From Candidatus Endobugula sp. (GTDB lineage Bacteria > Pseudomonadota > Gammaproteobacteria > Pseudomonadales > Cellvibrionaceae), in NCBI GenBank assembly GCA_020628895.1, contig JAHDEM010000025.1, positions 1 to 34,964 on the forward strand: a stretch of DNA of 34,964 nucleotides. Direction: 5' to 3'. The position numbers and the translations under genes were made by a program. Under the pieces are notes generated by a model. That model saw only the letters and a program-made list of their open reading frames with translations, was not told where the DNA came from and ran no database searches. This document shows, piece after piece, positions 17,947 to 25,173 of this stretch. Position 1 is the first letter of the stretch. Every line of letters begins with the position of its first letter.

Positions 17947-18645
17947 TTACTGGCCTCGGTTAATCTGAGTTAAATCAACATGTTGATCAAAGTGGGAGGC
18001 CAGTGATTTGTCGTGGCTCACAAAAATCACCGTGCTATTGTTGCGTGCACATTGTGTTAACAGTAATTCAATAAACTGATCCCGTGTTTCAGCATCCAAA
18101 GCTGACGAAGGCTCGTCGGCAATAATTAACTGAGGTTGATGATAAAGCGCCCGTGCAACTGCAACGCGTTGTTGTTGTCCTACACTGAGCTGGGTGGCTT
18201 TTTTTAGCAATATATCAACGGGTAAATCGAGCTGTTCTATCAGTTGTAATAGTGCTTCTTGATGGTTAATCTCGCGCTGATATTTCTTGGAAAAATAAGC
18301 ACTTAGCTCTATATTGTCTTGTACCGACAGATAGGGGATTAAGTTAAATTGCTGGAAAATAACGCCCATATGCTGCGCGCGAAATCGGTCTCGTTGCCGT
18401 TGGCTTAAATGGTTAATTTTTTGTCCGGCAATCTCTATAAACCCATTTTGTGGCAGTAAAATGCCTGCTATTATATTAAGAAGGGTGGATTTTCCTGAAC
18501 CTGATCGACCATATAGAAATACGCTCGAACCCGTGTCTATGGTCCAGTGAGGGATATCAACAATAGGGTTTGCTTGTTTTTGACCAGCAGCTCCGCTCCA
18601 CGAGTAGAGTAAGTTGCTTATGGTGATAGTGTTATGATGGTTCAT
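17947..18645 (-). CDS. ABC transporter ATP-binding protein (LolD/MacB family)
   Basis: A 232-residue ATPase that partners the downstream permease. Walker A GRSGSGKST spans 46-54, the Q-loop is FQQFNLIPYLSV near 98-108, the ABC signature is LSVGQQQR (153-160), Walker B is LIIADEPSSALD (174-185), and the switch His lies in IFVSHD. It closely resembles LolD/MacB ATPases. The ATG is 35 bases from the divergent DUF3299 start. Its neighbours place it in a zinc-uptake locus, and LolD proper is unlikely because the permease is unpaired and the genes around are zinc-linked. Confidence 0.9.
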   Translation of the reverse strand: MNHHNTITISNLLYSWSGAAGQKQANPIVDIPHWTIDTGSSVFLYGRSGSGKSTLLNIIAGILLPQNGFIEIAGQKINHLSQRQRDRFRAQHMGVIFQQFNLIPYLSVQDNIELSAYFSKKYQREINHQEALLQLIEQLDLPVDILLKKATQLSVGQQQRVAVARALYHQPQLIIADEPSSALDAETRDQFIELLLTQCARNNSTVIFVSHDKSLASHFDQHVDLTQINRGQ

Positions 18646-18680
18646 AAAATAAATAAGTATCTACTGTGTTAGGAATGATT

Positions 18681-19319
18681 ATGCAACGAAATATAGCCTC
18701 TCGTCGATCAGAGTCTCTTGTAGCCACTCTATTTGGCCTTATATTTTCTTTCTGTTGCCTTTCCTTTAGTTCGTTTGTATCAGCAACGCCGTTCAAGTCT
18801 ATCGATTGGGTGGATTTGATCCCCGAACAGGATTTAGAAGTTTTGCTCAATCCACCGGAGTCTTTACTGGCTATTCCCGATGGTTCAGCTCTCGATTTTA
18901 TTCCTGATGATCCCTTTGCTGATGCCGTGGAGCAGGCGATAGACGCTAGTGTTAAACCCTTAACGCCTGAAGAACAAACTTACTACGCAGCGCTGAAGTC
19001 GACAAAAATTAATGATGAATTAGGCAATCAAAAAATCCGCCTTCCGGGTTTTGTTGTGCCTGTGGAATATGGCGATAATCAGGTTATCACTGAGTTTTTT
19101 CTGGTTCCGTATTTTGGTGCCTGTATCCACGTTCCACCACCACCGCCGAATCAGATTATTTACGTTAAATATCCTCAAGGTCTAACCGTGGATGCGCTCT
19201 ATGACCCTTTTTGGATTGAGGGCGAACTATTAACCGAGCTGGTCGAAAATGACTTAGCGGTGTCTGCTTATTCTATGAATGCCGAGAATATCGAAATCTA
19301 TCAAGAATATGAAAAATAA
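18681..19319 (+). CDS. DUF3299 exported protein (zinc-locus partner)
   Basis: A 212-residue protein with an N-terminal signal peptide (basic start, hydrophobic 12-30, cleavage probably after VSA). The mature part contains the DUF3299 core: IRLPGFVVPVEY, FFLVPYFGACIHVPPPPPNQ and the Asp/Pro/Trp region before the C-terminus. The conserved Cys and His of GACIHVPPPPP could bind metal, which is inference. I chose the ATG at 18681, with AGGA 6 bases upstream; GTG 18666 and ATG 18675 are alternatives. It is divergent from the ABC genes and convergent with the ZrgA-like gene. DUF3299 proteins recur beside this ABC type in zinc-regulated loci, so a periplasmic metal-handling role is plausible. Confidence 0.85.
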   Translation: MQRNIASRRSESLVATLFGLIFSFCCLSFSSFVSATPFKSIDWVDLIPEQDLEVLLNPPESLLAIPDGSALDFIPDDPFADAVEQAIDASVKPLTPEEQTYYAALKSTKINDELGNQKIRLPGFVVPVEYGDNQVITEFFLVPYFGACIHVPPPPPNQIIYVKYPQGLTVDALYDPFWIEGELLTELVENDLAVSAYSMNAENIEIYQEYEK

Positions 19320-19345
19320 CCTTCCCTAGCTATTTCTTCAGAGAG

Positions 19346-20041
19346 CTACTTAAACACCACTTTAGTTTGAGAGCCTGTCGTTTTTTGAGCCCCTTGCTTA
19401 TCAGCAGTTAACCAATTGACCTGTACATTTTCTAAGCGCTTAAATGTCTTAAATGCAGTAATATCAGCGCTACTCATTGCCGTTGTGTTTTCACACTTGA
19501 GTGTGTACTGAGCATGAAAGTCTGAATGCGTCTCTTTGTGCTCACCGTGCTCACTATGATGATCATGATCGTCATGCCCAGCGTGTTTGTCGTGCTCTTC
19601 GTGATCGTGGTGGTCATCGTGCTTCGCATGCTCCTCATGGTGGTCGTGTCCATGTTCTTCATGTTGGTGATGATCATCGTGCCCAGCATGTTCCTCGTGC
19701 CCATGATGATCATGTTCTCCGTGATGCTCATCAAGCTCAAATGGAGAATCTATCTTGGCCTCGACCTGTTGGCATGAACCCGCATTAAAAGTGAGTAGGT
19801 TTTGATAGTTGTTTAGTAATGCTAGGCTGCTTTCTAATGTCTGCTTCTGTGCCTTGGTCGATGGCTCGTGTTCAAACCCTAAAATATTATCTGAAGGTGA
19901 GTCTAACTCAATCACCACATCTTGGCCTTGGATAGCAATAGATAATATTGCATTGCCGTGTACGTGGGGTTTTTCTGCGCTAACAGCTAGTGGTAATGCT
20001 GCTAATAAACTGACCAAAATAGGGGAAGCGAAAGGTTTCAT
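19346..20041 (-). CDS. zrgA: ZrgA-like His-rich periplasmic zinc protein (DUF2796)
   Basis: A 231-residue protein with a signal peptide ending near VSA (residue 22), then a HVHG motif and a DUF2796 domain interrupted by a long His/Asp/Glu segment. I count 30 histidines between residues 106 and 176, arranged in a roughly 20-residue repeat (118-137 and 138-157). Cys90 and Cys183 flank the segment and could form a disulphide. ZrgA of Vibrio is a zinc-induced-by-starvation periplasmic protein working with an ABC transporter. A near-perfect Zur box lies 23 bases upstream of the start, and GGAGA precedes the ATG. Zinc binding is likely, while its exact step in uptake is not established. Confidence 0.9.
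   Translation of the reverse strand: MKPFASPILVSLLAALPLAVSAEKPHVHGNAILSIAIQGQDVVIELDSPSDNILGFEHEPSTKAQKQTLESSLALLNNYQNLLTFNAGSCQQVEAKIDSPFELDEHHGEHDHHGHEEHAGHDDHHQHEEHGHDHHEEHAKHDDHHDHEEHDKHAGHDDHDHHSEHGEHKETHSDFHAQYTLKCENTTAMSSADITAFKTFKRLENVQVNWLTADKQGAQKTTGSQTKVVFK
19538..19735 (-). repeat. internal His/Asp-rich coding repeats in zrgA
   Basis: CAT/CAC/GAT/GAA-rich coding segment producing the 30-His stretch. Two adjacent units of about 60 bases encode residues 118-137 and 138-157 and differ at several positions. Slippage or unequal exchange could change the length of this segment between strains. Confidence 0.7.
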
Positions 20042-20064
20042 AGTGTTCTCCGATTAACAATAAA

Positions 20065-20079
20065 TGTTATGTTATAACA
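20065..20079 (-). promoter_or_regulatory. Zur box upstream of zrgA
   Basis: TGTTATGTTATAACA matches the gammaproteobacterial Zur inverted repeat TGTTATA-N-TATAACA with one mismatch. It lies 23 bases upstream of the ZrgA-like start codon and would block its promoter when zinc is plentiful. The DUF2256/photolyase unit begins about 147 bases away on the other side and may or may not be affected. Confidence 0.75.
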
Positions 20080-20088
20080 TCCGCTATT

Positions 20089-20147
20089 AACGGTCTATGT
20101 TTTTGTGATTTCTTATACTTAGTCCATTCAATTATTGTGAACGGTCT
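20089..20147. repeat. paired AACGGTCT direct repeats in the intergenic region
   Basis: AACGGTCT occurs at 20089-20096 and again at 20140-20147, 51 bases apart, upstream of the DUF2256/photolyase unit. They could be regulator sites for a light- or stress-induced promoter. No known consensus was recognised and chance is possible. Confidence 0.3.
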
Positions 20148-20226
20148 CCAATATTAGAACTGTTGCTCAATCTATAACGTACATAGAGGCAGGTTAATTT
20201 TAGGGCAGTGGTAGGAAACATATAAA

Positions 20227-20376
20227 ATGGTGCATAAGAAATTAACACTTCCCAGTAAAACTTGTCCCGTGTGTCGACGTTCTTTTAACTGGAGAAAAAA
20301 GTGGCAGAAAGATTGGGAAAATGTGAAGTATTGTTCTAAACGTTGCGCAAATCAGAGAAATCATGAATCTAAATAA
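20227..20376 (+). CDS. DUF2256 zinc-ribbon-like small protein
   Basis: A 49-residue basic protein starting [20 protein letters not shown], with two Cys pairs (CPVC at 13-16 and CSKRC at 36-40) and the conserved [17 protein letters not shown] core. This is the DUF2256 family, often found beside photolyase or cryptochrome genes. The Cys spacing suggests a bound zinc ion, which is inference. An AGGA site lies about 10 bases upstream. Its stop codon overlaps the photolyase start by 14 bases, implying translational coupling and a shared function. The molecular role is unknown; binding nucleic acid or helping the photolyase are possibilities only. Confidence 0.88.
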   Translation: MVHKKLTLPSKTCPVCRRSFNWRKKWQKDWENVKYCSKRCANQRNHESK

Positions 20377-21925
20377 AAATTATAAAACCCTACGCTTTAT
20401 TTTTGGTGACCAATTAAATATTCACCACAGCTGGTATCAAAAGGTAGACAAAGATGTACTCTATGTCGTTGCAGAGCTTAAGCAAGAAGTGTCATATGTT
20501 AAACATCATCTACAAAAGTTATGTGCGTTTTTTGCTGCAATGGAGAACTTTGCTAATGAGCTAGAAAATAACGGCCACCACGTTTTGTATCTCACGCTTG
20601 ATGATACTCATCAATTTAATGGGTTAGACAGCCTATTACCCTCATTAATAAAAAGATTTTCAGTGGATGCATTTGAATATCAACGACCTGATGAGTATCG
20701 CTTATTAAAACAACTGGATGAGATGAAACTGCCCAATTGTGCGACAGTAAGCTCAGTAGATACAGAGCACTTTCTCTTGCCTTATCGTGATATTCCCAAT
20801 TATGTAAAACCTAATCAACATAATCGTATGGAAATGTTTTATCGTAAGATGCGTCAGCGTTTTAATGTGCTAATGAATGGGAGTAAACCGGAGGGAGGCC
20901 AATGGAATTATGATGAGCATAATCGCAATAAGTTAAAGCCGGCCGATTTACCTTTTATTCCTCAGCCGTTAGTTTTCGGTAATGATGTTAGTCCATATCT
21001 ACACCGTATCAAAAACCATAATGTTGAACACTTTGGTTTTTGCGAGGATCTTTTGCTCTGGCCTATCTCCCGCACACAATCATTACAATTGCTTGAGCAT
21101 TTTTGTCAAAATTGTTTGCCTCTCTTTGGTGTTTTTCAGGATGCGATGACAGGTAATCATACTCATCAGTGGACGTTATACCATTCCCGTCTTTCGTTCG
21201 CCTTAAATTGTAAAATGCTTCATCCACAAGAGGTGATCGATACCGCCATTAATACTTACAAAGCTTCTTGCGGTGAAATTACATTGCCACAAATCGAAGG
21301 TTTTGTTCGGCAAATACTCGGTTGGAGAGAATATATACGCGGTATTTACTGGATCAATATGCCCAGCTATCGCCAATTAAATACACTCAATGCTGAACGT
21401 GATCTGCCTGAATATTTTTGGGATGCAAATACTAAGATGGCTTGTATGAAGCATGCTATTGGTCAATCGCTGCATTATGCCTATGCACACCATATTCAAC
21501 GTTTGATGATTACGGGTAATTTCTGCTTATTAACAGGCATTGATCCTCAGCAAGTAGATGCATGGTATTTAGGCATTTATATCGATGCCATCGAATGGGT
21601 TGAGATGCCAAATACCCGTGGTATGAGCCAATTTGCTGATGGTGGTTTTGTTGCTACTAAACCATACTGTGCTGGCGGTAACTATATCAATAAAATGAGC
21701 GATTACTGTAAAGGTTGCCATTACAATATCAAGGAAAAAATATCAGAAAATGCTTGCCCTTTTAATAGTCTTTATTGGCATTTTATGAACGAGCATCGGG
21801 AACGATTCGCCAAAAATCCACGGATTGGTATGATTTATCGAAATTGGGATAAGCAAGATGATGATGTTAAACAACAAATACTGGCTCGTGCTCAATGGTG
21901 TTTAGATAATATTCATCACCTTTAA
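20363..21925 (+). CDS. FeS-cluster bacterial cryptochrome/photolyase ((6-4) photolyase type, PhrB/CryB family)
   Basis: Flavoprotein of 520 residues in the FeS-BCP class, whose characterised members repair (6-4) photoproducts using blue light or act as cryptochromes. The N-terminus is a Rossmann antenna domain ([10 protein letters not shown]; about 8-135). The C-terminal FAD domain carries [11 protein letters not shown] and [14 protein letters not shown]. The four [4Fe-4S] ligands are visible as Cys361, Cys449, Cys452 and Cys465, each 11 residues later than the numbers I recall for Agrobacterium PhrB. It is coupled to the DUF2256 gene and meets the DUF3080 gene 10 bases beyond its stop. The repair substrate is inferred from the class. 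Confidence 0.93.
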   Translation: MNLNKNYKTLRFIFGDQLNIHHSWYQKVDKDVLYVVAELKQEVSYVKHHLQKLCAFFAAMENFANELENNGHHVLYLTLDDTHQFNGLDSLLPSLIKRFSVDAFEYQRPDEYRLLKQLDEMKLPNCATVSSVDTEHFLLPYRDIPNYVKPNQHNRMEMFYRKMRQRFNVLMNGSKPEGGQWNYDEHNRNKLKPADLPFIPQPLVFGNDVSPYLHRIKNHNVEHFGFCEDLLLWPISRTQSLQLLEHFCQNCLPLFGVFQDAMTGNHTHQWTLYHSRLSFALNCKMLHPQEVIDTAINTYKASCGEITLPQIEGFVRQILGWREYIRGIYWINMPSYRQLNTLNAERDLPEYFWDANTKMACMKHAIGQSLHYAYAHHIQRLMITGNFCLLTGIDPQQVDAWYLGIYIDAIEWVEMPNTRGMSQFADGGFVATKPYCAGGNYINKMSDYCKGCHYNIKEKISENACPFNSLYWHFMNEHRERFAKNPRIGMIYRNWDKQDDDVKQQILARAQWCLDNIHHL

Positions 21926-21935
21926 ATAGTCTATT

Positions 21936-23006
21936 TTACGTAGGCAGGCGTCCGCATTGTGAAAGTAATTGTTGCCAATGCTGGGTATGCTCTGTGATGG
22001 CATGTTCGAATCTCTTCCATTCACTATTTTCTGATGTATAAACATGATCCCAAAAAGTAGTAAATTCACTTTTTGCTGGCAGTGCTGCTTGGAGCTTATC
22101 AATTAATAGTAGGGTTTTCTGCGTTTGTTGATATAGCTTTGATAAAATCGGTTGTACCTGCCCAATATAATATTTTTTAAATACCTGCTCCACTATTGCA
22201 AATTGTGAGTTAGGGGTTTGTTGATAGCACAGTGGTTTTTTAGATAATCGTTGTTCAATCAGTTTGTCGGCGTGATTTAATGTTTTAATGGCTGTTGCCA
22301 TAGTTAACCTAAGCTCTCCAATATATTTTCGTTTTGCTAGTGTCTCGTATTGTAATGCGAGAGCAGTTTTGTCCATACTTGGTTTGCTTAACCAGCTGTT
22401 TAAATATTCTAATGCACTAATTAATTCGGTAGGGGCGTTAGATAATGATTCACCATTGAGTGGCTGTGTCCCTAAGGAAAACAAAAAACTCATCTCTTCA
22501 GTGGCAAAAATCGCATTCCAACGTATCTGCCCTTGATAGGTTTCTTTATGCTTTATAGCGGTTTGTAATATTTCTTGTAGGGGAGAGCTGTCCTCTAGGA
22601 TAGCTTGGCAACGTTTCGCGAGGGCTAAAAATTGCTCCTCGTACAATAAGGAATGATAGCCTGTCATCAGTTTTCCTAAGCTGCTGTTTCGTTCACCGAT
22701 TAACCGCTGTAGGTCGCAAGTGGATAGCTGAAAAAACTGCATGATATTAATATCTGCATCAGGAATGTCGTATAACAATATCGATTTATTGGGGTACCAA
22801 TTAAGCGATTTTTCCGGAAGATTTTTAAAGCGATCTACTTCTAAACTATTAGACAAACGATAAAGATAGTTATCGAAGATATCTTCTGTAGTTTCTTCTG
22901 AATAACAACCAGCCAATACGAAAGTGACGCATAACACAATACCTCTCGCCCAAGATAACTTAAGTGATGCTTGTTTAAAAAGTATGACCATATTTAATCT
23001 ATTCAT
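21936..23006 (-). CDS. DUF3080 lipoprotein
   Basis: Predicted outer- or inner-membrane lipoprotein of 356 residues. After a basic N-terminus and hydrophobic stretch there is a lipobox LAGC with Cys34. The mature part has family marks including FDNYLYRLSNSL and the well conserved block STCDLQRLIGERNSSLGKLM, which I recognise as DUF3080. The start at 23006 overlaps the regulator stop in ATGAATAG; an in-frame ATG at 22991 is an alternative, while the longer frame upstream lies within the MerR gene. It is coupled to a MerR regulator and faces a photolyase, an arrangement that hints at light-linked expression. No activity is known. Confidence 0.82.
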   Translation of the reverse strand: MNRLNMVILFKQASLKLSWARGIVLCVTFVLAGCYSEETTEDIFDNYLYRLSNSLEVDRFKNLPEKSLNWYPNKSILLYDIPDADINIMQFFQLSTCDLQRLIGERNSSLGKLMTGYHSLLYEEQFLALAKRCQAILEDSSPLQEILQTAIKHKETYQGQIRWNAIFATEEMSFLFSLGTQPLNGESLSNAPTELISALEYLNSWLSKPSMDKTALALQYETLAKRKYIGELRLTMATAIKTLNHADKLIEQRLSKKPLCYQQTPNSQFAIVEQVFKKYYIGQVQPILSKLYQQTQKTLLLIDKLQAALPAKSEFTTFWDHVYTSENSEWKRFEHAITEHTQHWQQLLSQCGRLPT

Positions 23007-23964
23007 CCAATACCGCTTGTAAGGCTTTTTCCAGTAGGTGTCTGGCTTGGTTCGTGTACGAATAAATACAAGCATGTATGGCGGCTTGCCTCCAATTTTC
23101 TGCTCCACAGGTTTTGCTATAAGCCTCAAAGGCATTGAGTCGTCTAATTAAGTCAGTCAGGTGTGGTGGGCATTCACAATTTAGTGTGGTCGATAAAGCC
23201 TCGGCCTCGATTAATGCTTCTTCACTGAAGTGTTTAGGGCGGCTGGTAGGAAGTGCTACATCAAATGCTTTATTGTCCCTATCGAGATCGGATAAATGCG
23301 TTTGTAGACGAAGTACTTTTTTAATTGTTTCATCCAAGTTAACCGTTTTAATACTCCCTGATAATACGGTGATCCCCTGTTTTTCTAATTCCTCAACTAA
23401 TGTTTTTTGGCAATACCAATATAAAACAATAATATGTATCTTTTGTTGGCTAATATTCAGCAGTGGCTGCATATGTTTTTGGTTTAACGATTCTAGCTGT
23501 ATGATTAATAAATCGGTATTTTCTAGAGCTGGCTGGTGTAACCACTGTTCAATAGCGTTGGTGTCTGAGCACTCGATCGCCAAATACGGGTAGCGTTTAT
23601 GATGCATCATAAAATGATGAGTTAATTCTGTACCAATAACGTGTGTTTTTAGGGTATGAGTAACAGAAGTTTCATGGGGGGTATTATCCCCCATATCTAC
23701 TAACAAACTGCTCAAGGTTTTCGTTGGTAACTTGGCAATATCGCCAATGCGCATTCCATGGTTTATGAGTTTTTTCAGTAACCGTAGATGATCAACATCC
23801 GTCATACTATACTCGCGTTGCCCTCCTTGGCTACGACTAGATGGTCCTAAGCCGTAACGGCGTTCCCACATTCGAAGTGTATTGGCATTTATCCCCGTCA
23901 TCCTCTCTACAGTACCAATGCTCATTAACCCTACAGGTTGACTTTGGTTTTTTTGTACACCCAT
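22999..23964 (-). CDS. MerR-family regulator, LitR/CarH-like layout without a recognisable B12 motif
   Basis: A 321-residue regulator with an N-terminal MerR winged helix (about 12-80): SIGTVERMTGINANTLRMWERRYG, R-SQGGQREYS and a following helix. The middle (about 80-215) looks like a Rossmann-type domain, as in the B12-binding light sensors LitR and CarH, but I see no DxHxxG cobalamin motif. Controlling photolyase genes is the known job of LitR-type proteins, and this gene lies between two photolyase loci. A start at the ATG 13 codons later (23925), with TAGGG before it, is also possible. It faces an intergenic region with two palindromes. It could sense another ligand or light through a partner. 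Confidence 0.85.
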   Translation of the reverse strand: MGVQKNQSQPVGLMSIGTVERMTGINANTLRMWERRYGLGPSSRSQGGQREYSMTDVDHLRLLKKLINHGMRIGDIAKLPTKTLSSLLVDMGDNTPHETSVTHTLKTHVIGTELTHHFMMHHKRYPYLAIECSDTNAIEQWLHQPALENTDLLIIQLESLNQKHMQPLLNISQQKIHIIVLYWYCQKTLVEELEKQGITVLSGSIKTVNLDETIKKVLRLQTHLSDLDRDNKAFDVALPTSRPKHFSEEALIEAEALSTTLNCECPPHLTDLIRRLNAFEAYSKTCGAENWRQAAIHACIYSYTNQARHLLEKALQAVLDE

Positions 23965-24020
23965 CTCTCACATGACCTACTTTATGACTAAGTTCTGTTC
24001 ATATTTTTGTTATACGAAAG

Positions 24021-24039
24021 TAAACCATCAACTGGTTTA
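24021..24039. promoter_or_regulatory. inverted repeat TAAACCA-N5-TGGTTTA in the divergent promoter region
   Basis: A perfect 7-base inverted repeat with a 5-base centre lies 57 bases upstream of the MerR-type start and 108 bases upstream of the divergent small membrane protein. Its size and symmetry fit a MerR-dimer operator. A second, shorter repeat, TGGTA-N3-TACCA, occurs at 24074-24086. Assignment to this regulator is inference. Confidence 0.5.
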
Positions 24040-24114
24040 GGCGTAAATTATCCTGAATGTATAAGTTAGGTGTTGGTATTTTACCAGTGCTTCTTGTCAG
24101 TTATTCATTGAGTA

Positions 24115-24133
24115 AGGCCAGACCGAGGCCAGA
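24115..24133. repeat. tandem AGGCCAGA direct repeat in the 5' leader
   Basis: AGGCCAGA is present at 24115-24122 and again at 24126-24133, an 11-base period, just before the GAGGA ribosome site of the gene at 24148. It could be a protein site on one DNA face or simply a leader duplication. Nothing decides this. Confidence 0.3.
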
Positions 24134-24147
24134 TTGAGGATAGTCCC

Positions 24148-24462
24148 ATGAGATCATTTATTACCAATAGCTGGAATATGATTATGGATAATCGCTTCAA
24201 CCCACTTCGTCATTTAGATATGGCGTCGCAACATTATTTTATGCAGGTGCTCGCTTGGATGTGGAGCATGATTTTTTCCTTATCTTTTTTGTCGATATTT
24301 TACTTTCATATTCTATGGTTAGCCCACGTACTAGTGGTAGCAGGTGTATTTATCACTATTAGTGTATTCAAACATGCTGATAAGCCGAAAGTACACGTAA
24401 AGTGTTCTGATGAATTAAGTCACGGGTCTGTTTGTGTTTGGCAAATGGATAAGGAAGCTTAG
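24148..24462 (+). CDS. small membrane protein of unknown function
   Basis: A 104-residue protein with two hydrophobic segments (about 33-55 and 57-75) after an N-terminal NRFNPLRHLDMASQHYFMQVLAWMWSMIF, and a short polar tail with two Cys. A good GAGGA site lies 7 bases upstream of the ATG. I recall similar NPLRxL...MWS-type membrane proteins but cannot name a family. It is the first gene divergent from the MerR-type regulator and is followed by a small cytochrome c after 44 bases. The pair may form a membrane redox unit, which is speculation. Confidence 0.75.
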   Translation: MRSFITNSWNMIMDNRFNPLRHLDMASQHYFMQVLAWMWSMIFSLSFLSIFYFHILWLAHVLVVAGVFITISVFKHADKPKVHVKCSDELSHGSVCVWQMDKEA

Positions 24463-24506
24463 ATAGTTTGTACAACTTAGATGGTCATATAAATAGAGGT
24501 TTGATA

Positions 24507-24809
24507 ATGAAAATTTTTCCCATTGTGTTTCTAACACTAGTCAGTTCCGGAGCACTTTACGCGCAGGATCAACCCCCTGCAAAAGAAGTGACTTGCCGAG
24601 CTTGTCATGGCGCTGGTGGTGCTGCACCACTAGCTGCTAATTATCCCAAATTAAACGGACAGAATAAGGACTACTTGGTGAGTGCATTAAAAGCGTATCG
24701 TTCTGGTGATAGAAAAGGTGGTTTATCGGCGGTAATGGCTTCACAGGCCACTGCTCTTAGTGATGCCGATATCGACGCGCTAGCGAGCTATTATTCTTCT
24801 CAGCCTTAG
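24507..24809 (+). CDS. small periplasmic class I cytochrome c (c553/c5-like)
   Basis: A 100-residue protein with a signal peptide (hydrophobic 5-18, cleavage near LYAQ) and one haem c motif CRACH (30-34). Met77 in SAVMASQA is the likely second axial ligand. The sequence GGAAPLAANYPKLNGQNKDYLVSALKAYRSG is typical of soluble c553/c5 electron carriers (only key parts given). I chose the ATG at 24507 with AGAGG upstream, because an upstream in-frame ATG would lengthen the signal peptide without a ribosome site. It follows the small membrane protein and meets the DUF3081 gene in a 4-base stop overlap. Its redox partner is not visible here. Confidence 0.88.
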   Translation: MKIFPIVFLTLVSSGALYAQDQPPAKEVTCRACHGAGGAAPLAANYPKLNGQNKDYLVSALKAYRSGDRKGGLSAVMASQATALSDADIDALASYYSSQP

Positions 24810-25066
24810 CTGTGTTTCCTATCCATAAGATCAATTTTTTCTAAAAATAATAGTTTTTCTCTGTTATTTAGATAGTTAAAAACGATCTTATTATGGAACA
24901 AAATACTGAGCTGCACATAGTCATTACAGATGGTCACAGTATAGCCATCGAAGTCTGTGTAAGCTGTAAGCCCATTGAGGAAGTGTTTACCCTCTTTATT
25001 CTTACCTTGAGTAATGATGGTGTTAAACACCCGAAGGGTTTTTTTAATATTCACTTTTTCGCTCAA
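24806..25066 (-). CDS. DUF3081 family protein
   Basis: An 86-residue soluble protein with LRVFNTIITQGKNKEGKHFL, NGLTAYTDFDGYTV and LSILFHNK blocks, which I recognise as DUF3081, a small family of marine gammaproteobacteria with no known function. The start is a TTG at 25066 with AGGT upstream; a GTG 5 codons later is an alternative. It is convergent with the cytochrome c gene, sharing four bases with it, and divergent from the DASH cryptochrome gene about 107 bases away. Confidence 0.72.
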   Translation of the reverse strand: MSEKVNIKKTLRVFNTIITQGKNKEGKHFLNGLTAYTDFDGYTVTICNDYVQLSILFHNKIVFNYLNNREKLLFLEKIDLMDRKHS

Positions 25067-25173
25067 TTCGGGACCTATAAAAATAGTGAATGGTTTTATA
25101 GATATTTACGTATATAAAATAGCAATTAGATGCATAAGTGCATGTGTAAATTGGCTATAGAGAGGAAAGATAA

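Noticed and set aside
19321-19345. Short TAGCT/AGCTA hairpin between the DUF3299 and zrgA genes as a bidirectional terminator
   Set aside because: Five-base stem with a long loop and no flanking T run; too weak to call.
19501-19788. Open frames opposite and in other frames of the zrgA His-rich segment
   Set aside because: They arise from the repetitive CAT/GAT codons and give low-complexity Val/Met- or His/Arg-rich products.
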